Shown: positions 7,105 through 15,759 of the stretch, in pieces
How the letters are laid out: every line of letters starts with the position of its first letter
Numbering within the stretch: position 1 is the first letter of the stretch
NCBI GenBank assembly: GCA_017456055.1
Contig: JAFTKC010000012.1
Coordinates: 1-64,000 of the forward strand
DNA: 64,000 nucleotides
Source of the DNA: Clostridia bacterium
Lineage (GTDB): Bacteria; Bacillota; Clostridia; Christensenellales; Borkfalkiaceae
Reading direction: 5' to 3'
Made by a program: the position numbers and the translations under genes
Notes under the pieces: generated by a model
What the model was told of the DNA's origin: nothing
Databases searched by the model: none
Seen by the model: only the letters and a program-made list of their open reading frames with translations

Positions 7105-8130
7105 ATGCAAGAAAAATTTAATCAAATAAGACAAAGTGCAATTGAGAGTTTAGCTAGCGTCACTTCAATGCGTGAAATTGGCGAATTAAGGGCTAAATAC
7201 GTTGGTAAAAGTGGAGAAGTGACTTCGCTTCTTCGTAGTATGAAAGATATACCAAACGACCAAAAAGCAAGTTTTGGCAAGATGGTTAACGACCTTAAAG
7301 ATGAAATTATGGGTTATTTTAACGTCAAAGAAGCTGAATTAAAACAAAAAGAGTTAGAGTCTCAGTTTGAAAAAGAGGCTTTAGATATTACGTTGCCAGG
7401 TAAAAAGGTGGTTGCTGGTAATCTTCACCCATTAAATATAGTTAAAAATGAAATTATAAATGCCTTTACGGGTATGGGTTTTGAAATATTTGAAGGTCCT
7501 GAAATTGAAACGGATTATTATTGTTTCCAAGCGTTAAATATTCCAAAAGATCACCCTGCAAGGGATATGCAAGATACTTTTTATATCAATGACGATATTG
7601 TTTTAAGGTCGCAAACTTCAACCGGACAAGTTAGAGTTATGGAGAATAAAAAACCTCCAATTAAAATCTTGAGCCCTGGTAGAGTTTATCGCTCGGATGA
7701 CGATGCATCACACTCTCCAATGTTTCATCAATGCGAAGGATTGGTTGTGGACAAGGGTATTTCGCTTTGTGATTTGCAAGGTTTATTAGACGAGTTTGTT
7801 AAGATTATATTTGATAAGCAAACAAAAACTAGATTAAGACCTTCATATTTTCCATTTACCGAACCTAGCGTTGAAGTTGACGTGACTTGCTCTAAATGTC
7901 ATGGAAAAGGCTGTTCTTTATGTAAAGGAACGGGTTGGATTGAAATTCTCGGTGCAGGCGTTGTTAACAAAAAAGTATTGGAAAACTGTGGTATTGATTC
8001 TAACGTTTATTCTGGTCTTGCTTTCGGCTTAGGTATTGAGAGAGTGACAATGATTAAATATGGTATTACCGATATTAGAACTTTGTTTGAAAATAACGTT
8101 AAGTTCTTAAAGCAATTTGATAGGAGATAA
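7105..8130 (+). CDS. pheS: Phenylalanyl-tRNA synthetase alpha subunit
   Basis: PheS is the catalytic subunit of the cytoplasmic alpha2-beta2 enzyme that charges tRNA-Phe. It has an N-terminal coiled coil (about 1-85) and a class II synthetase core with the motif 2 region SPGRVYRSDDDASHSP and the C-terminal GLAFGLGIERVTM. It also has a Cys-rich insertion, CSKCHGKGCSLCKGTGW, near residue 262. I place the start at ATG 7105, 5 bases after GGAGG; an upstream in-frame TTG at 7093 overlaps that ribosome-binding site and is unlikely. The length is about 341 residues. It is controlled by the T-box and is followed by pheT after 2 bases. Confidence 0.96.
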   Translation: MQEKFNQIRQSAIESLASVTSMREIGELRAKYVGKSGEVTSLLRSMKDIPNDQKASFGKMVNDLKDEIMGYFNVKEAELKQKELESQFEKEALDITLPGKKVVAGNLHPLNIVKNEIINAFTGMGFEIFEGPEIETDYYCFQALNIPKDHPARDMQDTFYINDDIVLRSQTSTGQVRVMENKKPPIKILSPGRVYRSDDDASHSPMFHQCEGLVVDKGISLCDLQGLLDEFVKIIFDKQTKTRLRPSYFPFTEPSVEVDVTCSKCHGKGCSLCKGTGWIEILGAGVVNKKVLENCGIDSNVYSGLAFGLGIERVTMIKYGITDIRTLFENNVKFLKQFDRR

Positions 8131-8132
8131 TT

Positions 8133-10535
8133 ATGAAAGCACCTTTATCTTGGTTAAAAGAATTTGTAGATATAGATATTACAGTAGAAGAACTTGAAAA
8201 GAAATTGTTCTCGTGCGGTCTAGAAGTTGAAGAAACCATTTATTATGGAAAAAATATTGACAAAATAGTCGTTGCAAGAATATTAAAAACCGAAAAACAT
8301 CCTAACGCAGATAAACTAACCGTTTGTCAAATTGATGCGGGAAAGTATGGCAATTTACAAATCATTACTGCCGCAACCAACATTTTTGAAGGGGCGTTAG
8401 TTCCCGTTGCGTTAGATGGGGCGACTCTTTTTAATGGAGAGCGTATTTATAACGGACAACTCCGTGGACTTCCGTCTTATGGCATGTTCTGTTCGGGTGA
8501 AGAGTTAGGAATAACTGACGACTTCTATCCTGGGGCGAGCGTTTATGGCATTTTAATCTTAAACGAAGATTATCCTTTAGGAGCAGAAGTAAAAGACGTT
8601 TTAGGTATTGAAGACGTTATTTTTGATATTAACGTGACGGCAAATAGACCTGATTGTCAATCTATTTTAGGTTTAGCAAGAGAAGTTGCCGCAGTTCTAA
8701 ATAAGCCTATTAAGGGGCCTTCTTTAGAATATGTTGCAACTAAAGGAGTTTCAACTAAGGCTACTATAAAAGTAAGTGATAAAGCGCCTGATTTGTGCCC
8801 AAGATATATGGCACATTATATTAAAAACTTAAAAATAGGGGAATCACCATTATGGATGAAAAAGAGATTATTCCGTATGGGGCTTCGTTCAATTAGCAAT
8901 ATTGTTGACGTGACCAATTACGTTTTGCTTGAAATTGGTCAACCTATGCATGCTTTTGATCTTAATGATTTAGAAGGAAATGAAATCGTTATTCGCCGTG
9001 CAGAAAACGGTGAAAAAATTATCACTCTTGACGAAAAAGAGTTTGCTTTAAGCGAAAACAACTTAGTAATTTGCGATAGCGTAAAACCTGTTGCGCTTGC
9101 AGGCGTTATGGGTGGACTTAATAGTGAAATTAAATCTACTACGAAAGACGTTGTTTTTGAGTGCGCTAAATTTGCAAGAGATAACGTAAGAAAAACTGCA
9201 AGACTTTTAGGACAAAGAACTGACGCTTCTTCAAGATATGAAAAGGGCATTGACGCTAATTCTGCTGAAGTTGGCTTAAAGAGAGCGCTACATTTGGTAG
9301 ACGAATTAAAGATGGGTGAAATAGCCGAAGATAATTATGATTTATTGTTTGAAAAGATTGAAAACAAGGTAATTTCTACTAAAATCTCTAAAATTAACGC
9401 AGTATTAGGAATTACTGTTCCAACAGACGTTATCGTAAATTCTCTAGAAAAACTTAACTTTGAAGTTAAAGTTTCGGGCGACGATATCGTTGTAAAAGCG
9501 CCACTATATCGTGATGATATTGAAGATTATCCAGATCTTGCCGAAGAAGTTATTAGAGAATACGGCTACGAGCATATTGAGCCAACCTTGCTTAAAACTT
9601 CGAGTATTACGGCTGGTGGCTTAAATAAAGAGCAAACAGATATAGCAAACTTAAAAACCTTATTGACTGGCTACGGTTTTAATGAAATTTTAACTTACTC
9701 TTTCGTTTCCGAAAAAGAATACGATATTTTTGGGTTTGATAAAAATAGCGACGAGTATAGATTTATTAAAATTTTGAACCCAATTGGTGAAGATTTATCC
9801 GTTATGAGAACTTCACTTTTGCCTTCGATTTGTAGAATAATCGCTTCTAATTTAAAAAGAAAGAATATGGAAGGTAGACTATTCGAGTTTGCAAAAATTT
9901 ATCAACCAAAATCATTGCCGTTGACTGAACTTCCTATAGAAAACGAAGTTTTATCTCTCGGTGTATTTGGTGAAAACGAAGATTTCTTCACGCTAAAAGG
10001 TGTAATTGAAGATTTAATTTCTAACTTTGCTTATGGGGCTGAAGTAAAATTCGTTCGCTCAAATAAGTCTTGTATGCACCCAACTAGAAGTGCTGACGTT
10101 GTGATTAACGGAAAAGTGGTAGGTTATTTTGGTGAATTGTTGCCACAAATTGCGGACAAGTTGGATATTGATAAGAAGATTTACGTTGGAGAAATAAAGT
10201 ATTATTTGCTTAAAGAATTCTTTAACAATAAGATAGTATTTAAGCCAATATCTAAGTTCCCACCAGTTGAGAGAGACTTGGCGATTACAGTAGGTGATAA
10301 TATTTCTTGGGGAGATATTTATAGCGTAATAAAAGAGAGTGCGGGCGACAAATTAGACTCGGTTAAATTATTTGATATTTATAAAGGTGATCAAATAGAA
10401 AAGGGTAAAAAGAGCGTTGCGTTTAATCTTACTTTCGTTTCATTAGAGGCTACTTTAACGGTTGAAGAAATTGATCAGGCAATCAATAATATTTTAGAGT
10501 GTCTAAAATCAAAATTAGGAGCAGAATTAAGATAG
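8133..10535 (+). CDS. pheT: Phenylalanyl-tRNA synthetase beta subunit
   Basis: This is the 800-residue partner of PheS. In order it has an EMAP-type tRNA-binding domain (about 40-150), the B3/B4 editing domain that clears mischarged Tyr-tRNA (about 205-385), the B5 and core domains, and a C-terminal anticodon-binding FDX-ACB domain (about 700-800, starting KFPPVERDLAI). Length is normal. TAGGAGATAATT gives the ribosome-binding site, overlapping the end of pheS. It is co-transcribed with pheS under T-box control. Confidence 0.96.
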   Translation: MKAPLSWLKEFVDIDITVEELEKKLFSCGLEVEETIYYGKNIDKIVVARILKTEKHPNADKLTVCQIDAGKYGNLQIITAATNIFEGALVPVALDGATLFNGERIYNGQLRGLPSYGMFCSGEELGITDDFYPGASVYGILILNEDYPLGAEVKDVLGIEDVIFDINVTANRPDCQSILGLAREVAAVLNKPIKGPSLEYVATKGVSTKATIKVSDKAPDLCPRYMAHYIKNLKIGESPLWMKKRLFRMGLRSISNIVDVTNYVLLEIGQPMHAFDLNDLEGNEIVIRRAENGEKIITLDEKEFALSENNLVICDSVKPVALAGVMGGLNSEIKSTTKDVVFECAKFARDNVRKTARLLGQRTDASSRYEKGIDANSAEVGLKRALHLVDELKMGEIAEDNYDLLFEKIENKVISTKISKINAVLGITVPTDVIVNSLEKLNFEVKVSGDDIVVKAPLYRDDIEDYPDLAEEVIREYGYEHIEPTLLKTSSITAGGLNKEQTDIANLKTLLTGYGFNEILTYSFVSEKEYDIFGFDKNSDEYRFIKILNPIGEDLSVMRTSLLPSICRIIASNLKRKNMEGRLFEFAKIYQPKSLPLTELPIENEVLSLGVFGENEDFFTLKGVIEDLISNFAYGAEVKFVRSNKSCMHPTRSADVVINGKVVGYFGELLPQIADKLDIDKKIYVGEIKYYLLKEFFNNKIVFKPISKFPPVERDLAITVGDNISWGDIYSVIKESAGDKLDSVKLFDIYKGDQIEKGKKSVAFNLTFVSLEATLTVEEIDQAINNILECLKSKLGAELR

Positions 10536-10536
10536 T

Positions 10537-12897
10537 ATGTTTTCTAAAAAGACTATTCAGGCTTTAGAATTTGATAAAGTTTTGGCTAGCGTTAGCGCTT
10601 GCGCAGTTCTTGATAGAACAAAGGAGATAATATTTAATTTATCTCCTTCTTCTGCTTTTTGCGATGCGAAAAAACTTTTAGACATGACTGAAGAGTCTTA
10701 TAAACTTCTCTATCAATACAGTATAAATAAAGTATACTTTTTTTCTAGTTGTCTTGATGAACTTTCTAGAGTTGACAAAGGGGGCGTACTTAATATCCCC
10801 GAAATTTTAAGAGTCGTTGAAAATCTAAAAAGTGCAAGGCTTCTAAAAAATTCTATTTCATCAATAAGTGACGATGGCATTGTCTATATTCGTGAAATTG
10901 CTAATTCTCTATTTACAAATCTCGAGTTTGAAAAAGATATTTCTAAAAAAATTATATCTGAGGATGAATTGTCTGATACGGCATCGCCAAGACTATTTTC
11001 AATTAGAAAAAAAATTAGAGATATTAAATCCAAAATTAGAGATAAATTAAATTCCTACATGCACGGAAACTTGTCTAAATATCTTCAAGATTCCGTGGTG
11101 ACTATACGCCAAGATAAATACGTTATTCCTGTAAAAAGCGAATATAGAAGCATAGTTAGGGGAAATATTTACGACCAATCTTCATCTGGCTCTACCGTCT
11201 TTATTGAACCTGAGTACGTTATGGAATTAAATAACGACTTGAAGATGGCAATGTTTGAAGAAGTAGAAGAAGTAAATCAAATATTGACAGATATTACTGT
11301 CCAAATTTCCTTTATGTCGGGCGCAATTAGGTCAAACGAAGAAAGCATTATAATTATCGATAGTTTCTTTTGTAGGGCCGAATATTCCTTTAAAATTAAG
11401 GCTTCTCGTCCATTAATCAACGATAATGGCGAAATTGAAATAATAAATGGTAGACATCCTCTAATTTTGCCCGAAAAAGTTGTTCCTGTTTCGCTTAGAC
11501 TTGGCAAAGATTATAATTTTTTACTTGTAACCGGCCCTAATACTGGTGGTAAAACCGTCACGCTTAAGTTAGTTGGATTATTTTCATTAATGGCTATGTG
11601 TGGCATATATGCGCCAGCGTCTTCAGGAACTAAAATTTCAATTTTTAATGGAATTTACTGTGATATTGGTGATGAGCAAAGTATAGAGCAAGACCTATCG
11701 ACTTTTTCTTCTCATATTAAAAACATTATCAATATAATTGACAATATTGATGGTAAAAGTTTGGTTTTGCTTGATGAGGTTGGTGCAGGAACAGATCCCG
11801 AAGAAGGTAGTGCACTAGCACTTGCTATTATAAAAAAATTGTTAAAGTCAAACTGCTATGGAATTATCACGACGCACTATTCAAAGTTAAAAGAATATGC
11901 TATGGATAGTGATAAAATTTGCAATGCTTCTATGGAGTTTGACGCAGTCACCTTAAAACCAAAATATAAAATAAATATTGGTATACCTGGAAGTTCTAAC
12001 GCTATAGAAATTGCTAAAGTTTTAGGGCTCGACGCTGACGTTGTTAACGATGCTATAGGGTATTTAAGTGATGATAAAATTGGCTTTGAAAAGGTTCTAA
12101 AAAAGGCTGAAGAGGCTAGAATTGAAGCGGAAAAACTCTCAAAAGAATTAGAAACAATTAAATTTAAGAAAGAAGAAGAATTAAAAGAAATTAAATTAGA
12201 AAGAGAAAAAATTCAACAAAAGAGAGAAAAAATATATCAATCTGCTAAACAAGAAACCAAACAAATTGTTGCAGATAAATTAGTTGAAGCAGAAGAAATT
12301 ATAGATGAGCTAAAATCTATTCTTAAAAAAGTAGGTTTAGAAAGTAAAGAAGTGTTTAGGGCGTCTGAACTTAAAAATCGTCTAAAAAATAGTAGATATT
12401 TAATAGAAGACACGGACGAGCCTGTGGAACTAGTCAAAGTTGATAAAAAGGCTTTAAAGGCGGGGTTAACGGTTTACGTTAAATCACTTGGCGTTAAGGC
12501 TAAAATACTTTCAATAAAAAGTAATGGTAGAGAGGCGGAAGTCACTTTTGGTGATATTACTACCGTTGCTAAGATAAACGATTTTTATAAAGTTGAAGAT
12601 ATTCAAGAAAAACCTGAAAAAGTTGTCGTTAATAGAAAGGTTAGCGGTTTTATCTTAAAGCCCGAAATCAATATCGTTGGCAAAAGAGTTCTTGATGGTA
12701 TTGAAGACGTTAAGGCTTTTTTAGACTCTGCAGTCGTATGTAATTTAGAAGAAGTTAAAATTATTCATGGAATAGGTGAAGGGAAATTATTAAAAGCCGT
12801 AAGAGATTATTTAAAAACAGATAACAACGTTTTGGAATTTAGGGCTGGAAAATATGGAGAAGGAGAAAACGGTGTCACCATCGTTAAATTAAAGTAA
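10537..12897 (+). CDS. mutS2: Endonuclease MutS2
   Basis: MutS2 (786 residues) is a MutS paralogue without the mismatch-recognition domain. It is linked to suppression of homologous recombination or to rescue of collided ribosomes. It has the Walker A motif GPNTGGKT near residue 335, Walker B LLDEVGAGTDPEEGSA near 410, a long charged coiled coil at about 515-600, and a C-terminal Smr nuclease domain with IHGIGEGKL near 746. The start codon is 1 base after the pheT stop, with AGGAG about 13 bases upstream. The next gene overlaps its stop codon. Confidence 0.95.
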   Translation: MFSKKTIQALEFDKVLASVSACAVLDRTKEIIFNLSPSSAFCDAKKLLDMTEESYKLLYQYSINKVYFFSSCLDELSRVDKGGVLNIPEILRVVENLKSARLLKNSISSISDDGIVYIREIANSLFTNLEFEKDISKKIISEDELSDTASPRLFSIRKKIRDIKSKIRDKLNSYMHGNLSKYLQDSVVTIRQDKYVIPVKSEYRSIVRGNIYDQSSSGSTVFIEPEYVMELNNDLKMAMFEEVEEVNQILTDITVQISFMSGAIRSNEESIIIIDSFFCRAEYSFKIKASRPLINDNGEIEIINGRHPLILPEKVVPVSLRLGKDYNFLLVTGPNTGGKTVTLKLVGLFSLMAMCGIYAPASSGTKISIFNGIYCDIGDEQSIEQDLSTFSSHIKNIINIIDNIDGKSLVLLDEVGAGTDPEEGSALALAIIKKLLKSNCYGIITTHYSKLKEYAMDSDKICNASMEFDAVTLKPKYKINIGIPGSSNAIEIAKVLGLDADVVNDAIGYLSDDKIGFEKVLKKAEEARIEAEKLSKELETIKFKKEEELKEIKLEREKIQQKREKIYQSAKQETKQIVADKLVEAEEIIDELKSILKKVGLESKEVFRASELKNRLKNSRYLIEDTDEPVELVKVDKKALKAGLTVYVKSLGVKAKILSIKSNGREAEVTFGDITTVAKINDFYKVEDIQEKPEKVVVNRKVSGFILKPEINIVGKRVLDGIEDVKAFLDSAVVCNLEEVKIIHGIGEGKLLKAVRDYLKTDNNVLEFRAGKYGEGENGVTIVKLK

Positions 12898-13478
12898 TGG
12901 TTGAGTTTGTTTATGATGAAACCGTTGTTGATAACAATAGGGAGTCAAACAAGAAAAAATATAATTTTTATAACGTTTTGGGGATAATTTTAGTTCTTAT
13001 TACTGCTATTTGGGGTGGGTACGTTATTGCTTTTATTCCAACCATTTCTTATGCGTTTTTGTTTTTTGGGCTTATTCCAATAATAATTTGCATACTAATT
13101 ATCTTTTTTCTGTTTAGGAAGAGAGATACCTACCTAGTTGATTACGATTATCAATTTGCAACTGGAGACGTAAATATTTCCAAAGTTATAAATTATAAGA
13201 AAAGAAAATCGGGTGTATCCTTTAGATGTGTTGAACTCGATGCAATTGGATTATACGATAGTGAGAGGTTTAATAAGTTTAAGAGTGTGCCAAGCGTTAA
13301 AACTCTTTATATGACGTCTAACGATTCGCCTTGCGAAGGAAATGATTTTTATTATGTTTTTTATTCTAGAAAAGAAGAAAAGTATTTAGTAATCTTAGAG
13401 TGCTCTAAAAGGTTTGTTTCTTGCCTTATAAATTATTCCAATAAAAGCATTGTAGATGAGGATTTGAAAAGGATATGA
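12897..13478 (+). CDS. Small membrane protein of unknown function (DUF6106-like?)
   Basis: This 193-residue protein has a charged N-terminus, two membrane helices at about 26-46 and 50-73, and a cytoplasmic C-terminal domain of about 120 residues. The pattern YQFATGDVNISKV and the following KKRKSGVSFRCVELDAIGLYD resemble a family (DUF6106) that I recall from Clostridia, but this match is from memory. The ATG overlaps the mutS2 stop codon (TAATG) and the gene overlaps the desulfurase gene by 4 bases, so it is translationally coupled on both sides. Its place before the sulfur-transfer genes does not by itself assign a role. Confidence 0.7.
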   Translation: MVEFVYDETVVDNNRESNKKKYNFYNVLGIILVLITAIWGGYVIAFIPTISYAFLFFGLIPIIICILIIFFLFRKRDTYLVDYDYQFATGDVNISKVINYKKRKSGVSFRCVELDAIGLYDSERFNKFKSVPSVKTLYMTSNDSPCEGNDFYYVFYSRKEEKYLVILECSKRFVSCLINYSNKSIVDEDLKRI

Positions 13479-14602
13479 TATATTTAGATAACGCTGCAAC
13501 GACTAAGCCCGACGAAAGTTGTTTAGAAAAGGCTAGTATATTTAATGTTGATAATTTTTATAATCCTTCGGCGTTATATAGAGAAGGCTTAAATAATGCT
13601 AGTGAAATAAAGAAGGCGAAAAAAACTATTCTAAAATGTATAGGCGCTACGCAAGAGTTTGAATGCTTGTTTACTTCTTGTGGTAGTGAAAGTGATAATC
13701 AAGCCATTTTTTGTGCGGTTAAAAGGGGTGTTTACGTCACCGATAAGGGTGAACACTCTGCAGTGTATAAAAGTTTTTTAGAGTTGAAAAATAGAGGTAA
13801 TACCGTCGAGTTTATCGACCTAAATTCCGATGGATCTGTTAATATTGATAAACTATTTGATTACGTAAAAAATAATAGAGTTGATTTTGTTTCTATAATT
13901 CACGTAAATAATGAAACTGGCGCTATTAACGACGTTAATTTTATTGCTAAAACCCTTAAAAGTATTAATCCAAAAATAGTATTTCACGTAGACGGTGTTC
14001 AAGCGTATGGTAAAATTCCTTATGTTTTATCTCGCGATATAGACCTTTATTCAATTAGTGCGCATAAAATAAATGCCTTAAAAGGCGTAGGTGCTTTGAT
14101 AAAAAAGAAAAAAGTTTCTATTGCTCCTTTAATTTTTGGCGGTGGGCAAGAAAATGGGCTTAGAAGTGGTACTGAGAATATTTTTGGCATAAAAGTTTTT
14201 GAATATGCTAGCGCAAAGCATTACGACAATATTTTAGAGAGCTATAATTACGTATTAGGGCTTAAAAATAGATTTATTGAACTTCTTGACAGGGATGTGT
14301 TTACAATTATTTCTAGTGATAATTCTTCGCCTTATATTTTGTCTGTTTCGGCAAAAGGTGTTAGAGGTGAAGTATTGATGCACTCTTTAGAAGAGTATAA
14401 AATTATCGTTGGAAACGGCTCGGCTTGTTCTTCGAAAAATCCTTTTAGTAGGGTAGTCGAGGCGTGTGGATACGATAAAAAAATTTTAGATGGAGTCGTA
14501 AGAATTAGTTTTTCGATAGAAAATACGTTAGAAGAAGTAGAATTTGCCGTTGATAAATTAAATTGTACAGCAAGAAAACTTAAAGGAATAATGAGAGTAT
14601 GA
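13475..14602 (+). CDS. Cysteine desulfurase (NifS/IscS type)
   Basis: This is a 375-residue PLP enzyme that removes sulfur from cysteine and passes it on as a persulfide. The PLP lysine lies in SAHKINALKG near residue 196 and the catalytic cysteine in NGSACSSKNP near 315. The N-terminus MIYLDNAATT is typical. It is fused by a 4-base overlap to thiI, matching the Bacillus nifZ-thiI arrangement, so it is most likely the dedicated sulfur donor for 4-thiouridine in tRNA. A broader role in Fe-S assembly cannot be excluded. Confidence 0.92.
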   Translation: MIYLDNAATTKPDESCLEKASIFNVDNFYNPSALYREGLNNASEIKKAKKTILKCIGATQEFECLFTSCGSESDNQAIFCAVKRGVYVTDKGEHSAVYKSFLELKNRGNTVEFIDLNSDGSVNIDKLFDYVKNNRVDFVSIIHVNNETGAINDVNFIAKTLKSINPKIVFHVDGVQAYGKIPYVLSRDIDLYSISAHKINALKGVGALIKKKKVSIAPLIFGGGQENGLRSGTENIFGIKVFEYASAKHYDNILESYNYVLGLKNRFIELLDRDVFTIISSDNSSPYILSVSAKGVRGEVLMHSLEEYKIIVGNGSACSSKNPFSRVVEACGYDKKILDGVVRISFSIENTLEEVEFAVDKLNCTARKLKGIMRV

Positions 14603-15759
14603 AAGAAGCGATTATAATTAGATATTGCGAGATTCACCTTAAGGGTAAAAATCGTGGTTATTTTGAGAAACTCTTAAAAGAAAATATAAAAAACTCATTA
14701 AATGGCTTTGATTATAAATTTACTGTATTGCATAGTAGATATTTGATTGAAGATTTTAATGAGAACGACTACGTTGCAATAACTGAAAAATTGCATAAAA
14801 TTGCAGGAATTCACACTTATAGTAGAGCTTACGTGGTAGATAGTGACTTTGAATCTATATTTAATGCTTGCAAAGTGCTTTGTGAGGGCAAATTCGGCTC
14901 TTTTAAGGTTGAAACTAATAGGGCTGACAAGTTCTTTACTCCAAACTCTGTTGAGACTTCAAGACTGATTGGTGGGCGATTGATTGAAATTTACGGGAAA
15001 AATATTTATGTTAATATTAAAGAGCCTTCTTTTGTCGTTAATATAGATATTCGTGAAGATGGAAAGACTTTTGTTTATACTGATACTATTCATTGTATGA
15101 GTGGTATGCCTGTTGGGTCAGCGGGTAGAGGTTTACTACTTATTTCAGGTGGAATTGATAGCCCCGTTGCTGGTTATATGACGATTAAAAGGGGCATGAA
15201 ACTTGATTGTTTACATTTTCACAGTTTTCCATATACCGGTGAGGCTGCAAAAGAAAAAGTTATTGAATTAACAAGAAGAATAGGTGAGTATAACGGGGGA
15301 ATCAATCTTTATATAGTTTCTTTTACTCATATACAAGAGGCAATTCATGAAAAATGCCCTGAAGAATATATGATTACTATGATGCGTAGATTTATGATGC
15401 GTATTGCTGAAAGATTAAGCAAAAAAATAGGTTGTCAAGCAGTGATTACGGGCGAGAGTCTAGGGCAGGTTGCGAGTCAAACTATTGAAAGTATTACTTC
15501 GTCTAACTCTGTTATCGAGTCTCAACCCGTTTTAAGACCGCTAATTTGCTTTGATAAAAATGAAATTATTGATATTTCGAAAAAGATAGATACTTTTGAA
15601 ACGTCAATTTTACCATACGAGGATTGTTGTACGGTATTTTTGCCAAAGTTTCCGTCAATTAAGCCAAATTTGGATAGGGTGATTAAGTCGGAGAAAAATC
15701 TCGACGTTGAATCGCTTATCGAAGAGGCTATGGCTAATATGGAAATTCATCATTTATAA
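14599..15759 (+). CDS. thiI: tRNA 4-thiouridine synthase ThiI
   Basis: ThiI adenylates uridine 8 of tRNA and inserts sulfur. The 386 residues comprise a ferredoxin-like plus THUMP region (about 1-165) and a PP-loop ATPase with SGGIDSPVAGY near residue 182. The C-terminal rhodanese domain of the E. coli form is absent, as usual in Gram-positives. It begins within the end of the desulfurase gene (ATGA overlap). The stop codon directly abuts the stop of the convergent penicillin-binding protein gene, so its terminator lies inside that gene. Confidence 0.95.
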   Translation: MKEAIIIRYCEIHLKGKNRGYFEKLLKENIKNSLNGFDYKFTVLHSRYLIEDFNENDYVAITEKLHKIAGIHTYSRAYVVDSDFESIFNACKVLCEGKFGSFKVETNRADKFFTPNSVETSRLIGGRLIEIYGKNIYVNIKEPSFVVNIDIREDGKTFVYTDTIHCMSGMPVGSAGRGLLLISGGIDSPVAGYMTIKRGMKLDCLHFHSFPYTGEAAKEKVIELTRRIGEYNGGINLYIVSFTHIQEAIHEKCPEEYMITMMRRFMMRIAERLSKKIGCQAVITGESLGQVASQTIESITSSNSVIESQPVLRPLICFDKNEIIDISKKIDTFETSILPYEDCCTVFLPKFPSIKPNLDRVIKSEKNLDVESLIEEAMANMEIHHL

